This document shows positions 5,049-11,544 of a stretch of 11,544 nucleotides of DNA, piece after piece. Position 1 is the stretch's first letter. Each line of letters opens with the position of its first letter. Source of the DNA: JAUZQZ01 sp036985955 (GTDB taxonomy: Bacteria > Pseudomonadota > Zetaproteobacteria > Mariprofundales > Mariprofundaceae); NCBI GenBank assembly GCA_036985955.1, contig BTQQ01000045.1:1-11544 (forward strand), given 5' to 3'. The position numbers were made by a program, and so were the translations under genes. The notes under the pieces were generated by a model. That model was not told the DNA's origin. It did not search any database and saw only the letters and a list, made by a program, of their open reading frames with translations.

Positions 5049-7784
5049 TCATTTCACATGCAGGAGCTGGTCAAAACATGCACGTACCTGTTTCATCGTA
5101 TCGCGCAACTGCTCCGGGCTGCAAATCGCCGCATGGCGGCGCATGGTTTCCCACTCCGCACATTTGGCATCAACGGGCAGCCTGCCAATGGACTGCCACA
5201 ATTCCACGCGCAAGGCATTTTCCATCTGTCGATAATCCAGCCATGTATCGGCCAGCCACCCGGCATGCGTTTGCCATGCTTCAGGCACGCCATCTGCTGA
5301 CACCATGTGCCGCAGCACTTCCACCGTCCCACGGTGATTCCCACCAAAAGCCAAACGTGCAAACTGTGCCATAAATTCAATATCCACCAGCCCACCGGCA
5401 TCCTGTTTCAGATTAATGACATCAGTGTTTTTGCTGGCCAGATGCGCAAGCATCTTCCGGCGCATTTGATACACATCTTCAGCCAGCTTTCCAATATTCC
5501 GTGCCTGATTCAGCACCTCACAAACAACTTCACTCACAGCAATACGGGCGGCATCAGGACCGGCAACGGCGCGCGCACGGCACAACGCCTGATGCTCCCA
5601 TGTTTGCGCCTTGTGCAACTGATAGTCGCGGAACCCGCTGAGATTGGTCACCAGTATGCCGCTGTTACCCGAAGGCCGCAGTCGCGCATCAAATTCAAAT
5701 CCGGCACCAAACGGCGGCTTCGCTGCCAGGTATTGAATCATACGGCGACCCAACCTCTGCCCATGTTCCCAGATACTACGCCCGTCCAGCATGTCATCCG
5801 GAGATTCGTGCACCAGTACAAACACCATGTCGAGATCCGAAACCAAGCCCATTTCGCGGCTTCCATGCTTGCCCATCGCCAACGCCACCAGCGGAAAATC
5901 ATCCGGCAGATGCACCTGATTCCGGCATAGCCGAAGCACTGCATCCGTTGCCGCATCCGCCACATCCGCCATCCACACGCCGATGGTCAATGGGTCGGCG
6001 GTGTGCGCATCAATTGCCAAAGCGCACAAAAGGCGCGTCCGATCCACCAGACGTCCAATATTGGCAAGCGTCTGCTCAACATCGTCGAACACCTGTAACG
6101 ACTCCAGGCTGGAACATATATGTTGAATATCGGAATCACCGCGTTCCACGGCCAGCGGCCATTCCAGCCATGATGGATCACGCACAATATGGTCCGCCAC
6201 ATAACGGCTGGCCGAGAGCACGCCAATCAGCCAGTTCAACACCCCCTGATGCGTAGCCAGAAGATCAATCCATGTCGCCCGGCCTGCGATGCTGTAAATC
6301 AGATCGGCAAAGGCCTCAACAGCCGTCACGCCATTGGCATCATCCAGCCACTGCGGCATAGCCACGCTCAGGATCACTTCAATCTCATGCCGGCTGCGCT
6401 CCGGTAATAGCCCCCGCAACAAGTGTGCATCAATCTTCTCCAGCGCCAAACGCATGCGCGCCTGTGAGGCCTCATCCAGCGTCTCCAGCGATTCCGAACG
6501 AGTACCATCCAGCCAACCTTGTTTGTCCGTGCCACTCTCATCAACCGGCATGACATGTTCGGCAAAGATATCCGACACTGCCGCTGCATGCGTAAGCATT
6601 TCCTGCGCAACATCATGGATACCAGTCGCTTCTGGTAAATATTCAGAAAAATCAACAAACAACCGATGGGTTTGCTCACCCGTGCGTGCCTGAATCGCAT
6701 GCTCGATTCGCCGCCAGAACCGATAGGCGCTGCCCAGTGCAGATTCCTCACCATCGCTCACCAGACCTGCTTCCGCCAGTTTTGACAATGCCGGCATGCT
6801 GGCCTGAATTCTCAACTCCGGATTGCGGCCGCCATTCAACAACTGCATGGACTGAATCACGAACTCGATCTCGCGTATTCCGCCCTTGCCGCGCTTCACG
6901 TCGAATCCGGGGATAATCCCGCATGTTCCGGCCTGTGCATCAATGCGCCGTTTCATGTCGGCCAGTGCCGCCACAGTGGTGTAATCCAGATAACGGCGAT
7001 AAATAAAAGGGGATATACCGGTAATAAATGCCTCACCCAGTTGTAAATCGCCTGCCACAGGCCGGGCCTTGAGCAACATGGCTCTCTCCCATGTCTGGCC
7101 GTATTCCTGATACCAGGAAACCGTTGCGTCCAGATTCATGCAAATTGCGGCTCCGTCACCGCCGGGCCTGAGCCGCATATCCATCGGCCAGACCAGACCA
7201 TGCTGCGTACGCTCGGACATCAGGCGAATCAGCATTCTTGAAAGGTGGCTGTAATATTCTGCCGCCGGAATGCTTCTCCTGCCCCCTGTCGTTTCACCCT
7301 CTTTATCCCGGATGAACAGCAAATCAACGTCGGAACCAAGATTTAACTCACGCCCGCCCAGCTTGCCCAACCCGATGACGCAAAAACACCCGCCCTCCAG
7401 CCACCCATAGCGCGGTGCGATCAAACGTTCGGCCATTTCCAGCGCCTGCCCCATCAAGCCGGAAGCGAAATCGGCAATGGCCTGATATGAAACCTCAATA
7501 TCGCCATGCACGCCCAGTTCCCACCAGATAATGTGACGCATCCCGTGCTGTTTGCACAAGCGCAAATGACGCATACAGACTGCCGGATCGTTGCTATCGC
7601 AGGAAGGAACCCACCTCTGACTACCATCAGGCAAAACTGCTTCTGCCTTCGATTTAAAAAGAACCTGACAGATTTCTTTATCCGCCGTTCGCATCAGGGA
7701 AACGAACAACGGCGAGATGTTTAGCAGCCGCCGGACATCGTCCTGCAGAGCATCGGGAATGTATTCCAGCCAGGGTGAACTCAC
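5049..7784 (-). CDS. glnE: Bifunctional glutamine synthetase adenylyltransferase / deadenylase
   Basis: GlnE attaches AMP to, and removes it from, the regulatory tyrosine of glutamine synthetase, directed by PII and glutamine. At 911 residues it is slightly shorter than E. coli GlnE (about 946), mainly at the N-terminus. It has the duplicated architecture. The N-terminal deadenylase domain has GLGKLGGRELNLGSDVD (Asp152, Asp154), MRLRPGGDG and GGIREIEFV. A linker lies near 410-440. The C-terminal adenylyltransferase domain has MGKHGSREMGLVSDLD (Asp650, Asp652), ARLRPSGNSG and GGLVDIEF. The start codon is GTG, because a TAG lies four codons upstream in frame and no other start falls between. 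That GTG overlaps the stop of a 60-codon ORF as GTGA. No strong Shine-Dalgarno is seen, which fits coupled translation. Its target (GlnA) and signal protein (GlnB) lie upstream beyond a terminator. Confidence 0.96.
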   Translation of the reverse strand: MSSPWLEYIPDALQDDVRRLLNISPLFVSLMRTADKEICQVLFKSKAEAVLPDGSQRWVPSCDSNDPAVCMRHLRLCKQHGMRHIIWWELGVHGDIEVSYQAIADFASGLMGQALEMAERLIAPRYGWLEGGCFCVIGLGKLGGRELNLGSDVDLLFIRDKEGETTGGRRSIPAAEYYSHLSRMLIRLMSERTQHGLVWPMDMRLRPGGDGAAICMNLDATVSWYQEYGQTWERAMLLKARPVAGDLQLGEAFITGISPFIYRRYLDYTTVAALADMKRRIDAQAGTCGIIPGFDVKRGKGGIREIEFVIQSMQLLNGGRNPELRIQASMPALSKLAEAGLVSDGEESALGSAYRFWRRIEHAIQARTGEQTHRLFVDFSEYLPEATGIHDVAQEMLTHAAAVSDIFAEHVMPVDESGTDKQGWLDGTRSESLETLDEASQARMRLALEKIDAHLLRGLLPERSRHEIEVILSVAMPQWLDDANGVTAVEAFADLIYSIAGRATWIDLLATHQGVLNWLIGVLSASRYVADHIVRDPSWLEWPLAVERGDSDIQHICSSLESLQVFDDVEQTLANIGRLVDRTRLLCALAIDAHTADPLTIGVWMADVADAATDAVLRLCRNQVHLPDDFPLVALAMGKHGSREMGLVSDLDMVFVLVHESPDDMLDGRSIWEHGQRLGRRMIQYLAAKPPFGAGFEFDARLRPSGNSGILVTNLSGFRDYQLHKAQTWEHQALCRARAVAGPDAARIAVSEVVCEVLNQARNIGKLAEDVYQMRRKMLAHLASKNTDVINLKQDAGGLVDIEFMAQFARLAFGGNHRGTVEVLRHMVSADGVPEAWQTHAGWLADTWLDYRQMENALRVELWQSIGRLPVDAKCAEWETMRRHAAICSPEQLRDTMKQVRACFDQLLHVK

Positions 7785-7963
7785 AGGCTGAGTCTACCCT
7801 GTATTATGAGCCGCTTGCAAAACTCATGAGCGTCGATCAGCTTCCCCACTTCGGCCCATTTCTGAGTTGGAATTTGATTCAGGCCGTTGGCCCTCACCCT
7901 GCGGGCGACCTGAAGTTCGTCCAAACGACCTGCGGCCTTTTTGTCGCTCCATGGAACCACCAT
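7781..7963 (-). CDS. Hypothetical small protein (60 aa) coupled to glnE
   Basis: I do not recognise this protein. The frame encodes 60 residues from an ATG preceded by GGAG at 8-nt spacing. A GTG at 7972 would add three residues. The product is basic (about 11 Lys/Arg to 6 Asp/Glu), with no signal peptide or membrane segment. It looks soluble and partly helical, with RLDELQVARRVRA followed by WAEVGKLIDAHEF. Its TGA overlaps the GTG start of glnE as GTGA, the usual arrangement for translational coupling, and this is the main reason to believe it. Against it are the small size and several codons (AGA, AGG, ATA ATA) that look less typical than those of the neighbours. It could instead be the 3' remnant of a decayed longer gene, since a second frame with protein-like content ends exactly at its upstream edge. 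Confidence 0.45.
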   Translation of the reverse strand: MVVPWSDKKAAGRLDELQVARRVRANGLNQIPTQKWAEVGKLIDAHEFCKRLIIQGRLSL

Positions 7964-7968
7964 GCATC

Positions 7969-8016
7969 TCACTCCAACCCAAAAATGGACTCGAAGTAGT
8001 ATTGCTGCTCATCCAC
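7969..8016 (-). pseudogene. Short protein-like frame, possibly broken 5' part of the small ORF
   Basis: In the next frame, the stretch from the GTG at 8016 encodes VDEQQYYFESIFGLE and then stops. The open part reaches back to a TGA at 8040. Its TGA overlaps the upstream GTG of the 60-codon ORF (GTGA). One extra base in the T5 run (7981-7985 on the complement) would fuse the two frames. There is no good ribosome site before the GTG. This may be a frame-shifted gene start, a tiny leader ORF, or chance. Confidence 0.2.
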
Positions 8017-8046
8017 CCAGAGCTTTGTAAATGGCTCTCATACCAT

Positions 8047-8078
8047 AAAAAAAGGCCGCCACATGCGTGACGGCCTTT
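8047..8078 (-). terminator. Strong intrinsic terminator after glnA
   Basis: AAAGGCCGTCAC and GTGGCGGCCTTT pair over 12 bp (one G-U) around a GCAT loop, followed by further T residues, 21 nt past the glnA stop. The A-rich 5' flank with T-rich 3' flank is typical of rho-independent termination in the minus-strand direction. It should end the nadE-glnB-glnA transcript before glnE. Confidence 0.9.
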
Positions 8079-8098
8079 AAGGCTGATCATGCTATAGC

Positions 8099-9511
8099 TC
8101 AAACGGAATAGTACATATCCAGTTCATACGGATGGGTGCGTAAACGCATCTGATCCACTTCTTCCATCTTCAGCGAGATATAGGCATTGATCATGTCGTC
8201 GTCCATCACGCCACCAACCTTGAGGAAATCGTGGTCAGCATCCAGCGCATTGAGCGCTTCCTCGAAGGAACGAGCAACGGTCGGAATCTGGGCTTCTTCC
8301 TCCGGCGGCAGGTCATACAGATTCTTCGTCGCGGCTTCGCCCGGATCAATCTTGTTGGCAATACCGTCCAGACCGGCCATCAGCATGGCGCTGAAAGCCA
8401 GATAAGGATTGGCTGTCGGATCCGGAAAACGAACCTCAATACGGCGTCCCTTATCAGGGGAAACCGGGATACGGATCGCAGCCGAGCGGTTACGGTTCGA
8501 ATAAGCCAGCATCACCGGCGCTTCGAAACCCGGTACCAGACGCTTGTACGAGTTCGTCGAAGCGTTGGTAAAGGCGCACAGCGCCTTGGCATGCTTGATG
8601 ATGCCGCCGATATACCACAGCGCTTCCTGAGTAAGTCCGGCATATTTATCACCGGCAAACAGGTTTTTGCCGTCCTTCCAGATAGACTGATGGGTATGCA
8701 TGCCGGTGCCATTGTCGTCATAAACCGGCTTCGGCATAAAGGTTGCCGTCTTGCCGTGGGCATCGGCCACATTATGCACCACGTATTTGTACCACTGGGA
8801 GCGATCGGCAATATCAATCAGCTCGCCAAAACGCATGGCCATTTCGCACTGGCCGGCAGTCGCCACTTCATGGTGGTGACATTCCATGTGGATGCCCAGA
8901 TCCGTCATCACCAGTGACATGTCATTGCGAATCTCATACAGGGAATCCACCGGAGGTACCGGGAAATAACCCCCCTTCACTCTGGGCCGATGGCCTGTGT
9001 TGACACCTTCAAAGGTTTCATTGGAATTCCATGCCGCTTCCTCGGACTCAATCCTGTAGCCGCACCCGCCCATTTCATTGTAATGCGTCACACTGTCAAA
9101 GATAAAAAACTCGAGTTCAGGCCCGAAATACGCCGTATCGGCAATGCCCGCGGACTGGATGTATTTTAAGGCGCGATGTGCTACCTGACGCGGGCATCGG
9201 TTGTAATCCTGACCTGTAAGCGGATCAATAATATCGCCGATCAGCACCAGCGTGGACGCCTCAACGAACGGATCAATTTTGGCCGATGCGGGATCCGGAA
9301 TGATCGCCATGTCGGAACTGTTGATATCGCACCAGCCGGCCACCGAAGAACCGTCAAAGGCAAAACCTTCCTCGAAGGAATCCTCGCTGAACTCGGAAAT
9401 CGGAAAGGTGACATGCTGCCACTTGCCCTTGGTATCGGTAAAACGGATATCGATGAATTCGCACTCGTGCTCCTTCACCATATCCATCGCATTTTTGATT
9501 GCATCACTCAT
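8099..9511 (-). CDS. glnA: Glutamine synthetase, type I (adenylylation-regulated)
   Basis: GlnA makes glutamine from glutamate, ammonia and ATP and is the main ammonia-assimilating enzyme. It acts as a dodecamer in the cytoplasm. The product is 470 residues, the GSI-beta length. The N-terminal beta-grasp domain carries FDGSSVAGW (52-60). The catalytic domain has GPELEFFIFD (Glu132, Glu134), HHHEVATAGQCE (Glu215, Glu223), the MHTHQS ATP-site segment (about 271-276), and NRNRSAAIRIP. The adenylylation loop KNLYDLPPEE places the target at Tyr399, matching E. coli Tyr397. This agrees with a full-length GlnE in the window. The start ATG has AAGGAG about 10 nt upstream. It follows glnB by 58 bp and ends at a strong terminator. 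A clear NtrC/sigma54 promoter was not found in that spacer, so it is probably read from upstream or from a promoter I cannot recognise. Confidence 0.98.
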   Translation of the reverse strand: MSDAIKNAMDMVKEHECEFIDIRFTDTKGKWQHVTFPISEFSEDSFEEGFAFDGSSVAGWCDINSSDMAIIPDPASAKIDPFVEASTLVLIGDIIDPLTGQDYNRCPRQVAHRALKYIQSAGIADTAYFGPELEFFIFDSVTHYNEMGGCGYRIESEEAAWNSNETFEGVNTGHRPRVKGGYFPVPPVDSLYEIRNDMSLVMTDLGIHMECHHHEVATAGQCEMAMRFGELIDIADRSQWYKYVVHNVADAHGKTATFMPKPVYDDNGTGMHTHQSIWKDGKNLFAGDKYAGLTQEALWYIGGIIKHAKALCAFTNASTNSYKRLVPGFEAPVMLAYSNRNRSAAIRIPVSPDKGRRIEVRFPDPTANPYLAFSAMLMAGLDGIANKIDPGEAATKNLYDLPPEEEAQIPTVARSFEEALNALDADHDFLKVGGVMDDDMINAYISLKMEEVDQMRLRTHPYELDMYYSV

Positions 9512-9569
9512 TATTACTTCTCTCCTTTTTTACATTAAAATCACTGCCCTCGAAATCGTCCGTGCCGCG

Positions 9570-9908
9570 CTATAATGCATCCTCATCACGCTCACCGGTG
9601 CGAATGCGCACCGTCTGCTCCACGGAAAGCACAAATATCTTGCCATCGCCAATTTTTCCGGTCCGTGCAGCGTTCATAATGGCATCCACCGCTGCATCCA
9701 GTCGTTCCTCAGGAACCACAACCTCCACCTTGACCTTGGGCAGGAAATCCACCACATATTCAGCACCACGATACAGCTCCGTATGACCTTTCTGCGTCCC
9801 AAACCCCTTAACCTCCGTCATGGTCAAGCCATGAATGCCAATGTCATTCAATGCATCCTTGACCTCATCAAGTTTGAAAGGCTTGATCACCGCTTCAATT
9901 TTTTTCAT
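9570..9908 (-). CDS. glnB: Nitrogen regulatory protein PII
   Basis: PII is a trimeric signal protein that senses 2-oxoglutarate and ATP/ADP and is uridylylated by GlnD. It steers GlnE and, where present, NtrB. The product has 112 residues, the family length. The T-loop reads KGFGTQKGHTELYRGAEY, with the uridylylation target Tyr51. The second signature TGKIGDGKIFV (about 83-93) and the C-terminal RIRTGERDEDAL are also intact. Residues around the T-loop resemble GlnB, and the position beside glnA is common for both GlnB and GlnK. No amtB is seen, which favours GlnB. The ATG has AAGGAG 6 nt upstream. It starts 28 nt after nadE, so the two are likely co-transcribed. Confidence 0.96.
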   Translation of the reverse strand: MKKIEAVIKPFKLDEVKDALNDIGIHGLTMTEVKGFGTQKGHTELYRGAEYVVDFLPKVKVEVVVPEERLDAAVDAIMNAARTGKIGDGKIFVLSVEQTVRIRTGERDEDAL

Positions 9909-9936
9909 GAACGCTCCTTTTCATCCGCACTCATTG

Positions 9937-11544
9937 TCACCCATCCTCCTCCCATTCACGAAACCCGTGCGTGATCGGATAGCGCCGGTCACGGCCAAAG
10001 GCCTTTTGCGTAATCTTCACGCCCGGCGGGGCCTGCCGCCGCTTGTATTCCGCCAGATGTAACATGCGGATCATGCTGTGAACCTCGTCCAAATCAAAAC
10101 CACGCGCCACAATAGAGGCCACACTCTGCCCCAATTCGATATAAGCCTGCAAGATGGCATCGAGCGTCTCGTAATCCGGCAATGAATCCGAATCTTTCTG
10201 ATCCGGACGCAATTCGGCGGAAGGCGGCTTATCAATGGTGTGTTGCGGAACCACTTCCCGTTTGCGATTCAAATGCTTCGCCAGTGCATACACCTGTGTT
10301 TTATATACATCCTTGAGCACGGCAAAACCACCCGCCATATCGCCGTAGAGTGTAGCATAGCCAACGGCCATCTCAGACTTGTTTCCCGTGGACAACAGCA
10401 TGCGCCCGGTCTTGTTTGAAATCGCCATCAGCAGTAGTCCGCGCATGCGAGCCTGAATATTCTCCTCGGTGACATCAGGCTCGGATTTACCCCACTGTTC
10501 AAACGGTGCCTCAAGCAATGCCTCGACCGAAACAACGGGATTCTGAATGGGTAACGTTACAACCTCCATGCCCAGGTTTTCCGCCAGCGCCCCGGCGTCA
10601 TTGACTGAATGGTGACTGGAGAAACGCGACGGCATCAGCACTCCCAACACATTCTCCGCACCCAGCGCCTCGCAGGCCAGTGCCGCAACCACAGCCGAAT
10701 CAATACCGCCGGAAAGTCCGATCACCACCTGACTGACCCCGTTGCGGCGCACATAATCACGCACACCCAGCACCAGCGCCTGATGAATTTGCTCGATCGA
10801 TGAAGGGGTCTTAGCCACCTTGCCACATGGTTCGGCGATATCCACCAGCACATCGGCCGATTCAAACAACGGTGCACGCGTCAGTATCTGCCCCGTAGCA
10901 TCCACGGCATGGCTGCCGCCATCAAACACCACTTCATCCTGCCCACCTACCTGATTCACATAAATGACCGGAACAGCGAAATGAATCGCACGTTTTTTCA
11001 TCAACGCTTCACGATCAATCTGCTTGTCCACATGAAAAGGAGAGGCATTCAGGTTAATCAAAACATCGCGGGCCTGCATTGCAGTTTTTTCCGCCACTGT
11101 ATCGGACCACAAATCCTCGCAAATACCAACACCAATACGCCAATCGTGAACAGAAAATACCTCTGGGCCTGTTCCCGGTAAAAAATAGCGCCGTTCATCG
11201 AATACACCATAGTTAGGCAATGCCCGTTTATCATACACTCCCAACACTTTTCCATCCGCCGCCAATGTTGCGCTGTTGTGCAATCCATTTTCTGTTCGCC
11301 GCGGATGGCCGAACACCACAGCGGCTTTTTCGCTGGCTGCCACGATCCGGCTTACCGCACGCTCCACTGCATCCATGAATGAAGACCTGAGCAGCAAATC
11401 CTCAGGCGGATAACCGGCCAACACCAGTTCCGGCAGTGCCAGCACATCACAATCAGCGGACTCCGCCCGCCGCATCACATCCAGCACCAGACCGGTGTTA
11501 AATGCCACATCGCCTACCTGTGGTGCAACCTGCGCCATCATGAT
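9937..11544 (-). CDS. nadE: Glutamine-dependent NAD+ synthetase (5' end probably cut by window)
   Basis: This catalyses the last step of NAD+ synthesis, amidating deaminated NAD+ with ATP and nitrogen from glutamine. It is the long two-domain form. The N-terminal nitrilase-type glutaminase (1 to about 240) has the triad Glu38 (ALPELVLAGYPPEDLL), Lys105 (DKRALPNYGVFDE) and Cys141 (GICEDLW). The C-terminal synthetase has the PP-loop SGGIDS (277-282), STGNKSEMAVGY (384-395) and KPPSAELRPDQKDSDSLPDY. Residue numbers count from the ATG at 11541. The family normally begins like (x)nIALAQ-P-VGD; here the frame stays open as ATC before ATG ATG and would read I-M-M-A-Q-V-A-P-Q-V-G-D. The real start is therefore probably a few codons beyond the window. 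The gene leads the operon-like run into glnB and uses glutamine, the product of glnA. Confidence 0.95.
   Translation of the reverse strand: MMMAQVAPQVGDVAFNTGLVLDVMRRAESADCDVLALPELVLAGYPPEDLLLRSSFMDAVERAVSRIVAASEKAAVVFGHPRRTENGLHNSATLAADGKVLGVYDKRALPNYGVFDERRYFLPGTGPEVFSVHDWRIGVGICEDLWSDTVAEKTAMQARDVLINLNASPFHVDKQIDREALMKKRAIHFAVPVIYVNQVGGQDEVVFDGGSHAVDATGQILTRAPLFESADVLVDIAEPCGKVAKTPSSIEQIHQALVLGVRDYVRRNGVSQVVIGLSGGIDSAVVAALACEALGAENVLGVLMPSRFSSHHSVNDAGALAENLGMEVVTLPIQNPVVSVEALLEAPFEQWGKSEPDVTEENIQARMRGLLLMAISNKTGRMLLSTGNKSEMAVGYATLYGDMAGGFAVLKDVYKTQVYALAKHLNRKREVVPQHTIDKPPSAELRPDQKDSDSLPDYETLDAILQAYIELGQSVASIVARGFDLDEVHSMIRMLHLAEYKRRQAPPGVKITQKAFGRDRRYPITHGFREWEEDG

Noticed and set aside
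5307..5930. 207-codon open frame on the plus strand inside glnE
   Set aside because: It is rich in His, Gln and Arg in the manner of antisense translations, overlaps the conserved adenylyltransferase domain, and shows no family resemblance.
7824..8102. 92-codon minus-strand frame over the glnA terminator
   Set aside because: It starts inside the end of glnA, runs through the terminator stem, and is Ser/Gly/Arg-rich and low in complexity. The alternative frame ending at the GTGA overlap with glnE is better supported.
8231..8917. 228-codon open frame on the plus strand inside glnA
   Set aside because: It is antisense to conserved glutamine synthetase sequence, with a composition typical of a shadow frame and no supporting signals.
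9512..9569. Possible sigma54 promoter before glnA (GGCACG-like -24 element)
   Set aside because: The -24 half (CGGCACGG) looks good, but the required GC at -12 spacing is TT, so the element is incomplete.

Overview
The window is a block of bacterial housekeeping genes. Every gene I can support lies on the minus strand. Protein content (GlnB-GlnA-GlnE nitrogen cascade, ThrS-IF3-L35-L20 order, PepA) points to a proteobacterium of roughly even base composition. The protein style is compatible with Zetaproteobacteria such as Mariprofundus, but that is an impression and not a demonstrated assignment.

Read in the direction of transcription (high to low coordinates), the first unit is nadE (glutamine-dependent NAD+ synthetase, probably missing a few N-terminal codons at the window edge), glnB (PII protein) and glnA (type I glutamine synthetase). 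Spacers are short (28 and 58 bp), and the unit ends in a strong intrinsic terminator at 8047-8078. A gap of about 300 bp follows. It holds the terminator and a 60-codon small open frame whose stop overlaps the GTG start of glnE, which suggests translational coupling. glnE (GS adenylyltransferase/deadenylase) ends near a weak terminator-like hairpin. GlnB, GlnE and GlnA together make three of the four parts of the classical GS adenylylation cascade; the uridylyltransferase GlnD is not in the window.

Next comes pepA (leucyl aminopeptidase), preceded by a perfect 9-bp-arm inverted repeat that may be an operator. A good sigma70-type promoter with a GC-rich discriminator then drives tRNA-Val(GAC). 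The tRNA is followed by a leader with a 13-bp hairpin and a possible 18-codon leader peptide before thrS. The last stretch is the conserved translation operon thrS-infC-rpmI-rplT. infC almost certainly starts at the rare codon ATC, since no ATG, GTG or TTG lies between its conserved N-terminal residues and the upstream in-frame stop.

I saw no mobile element, CRISPR array, phage gene or defence cassette. The parts not explained by known genes are the small ORF and frame-shifted reading frame before glnE, the thrS leader and the pepA palindrome. I found no clear new multi-gene system.
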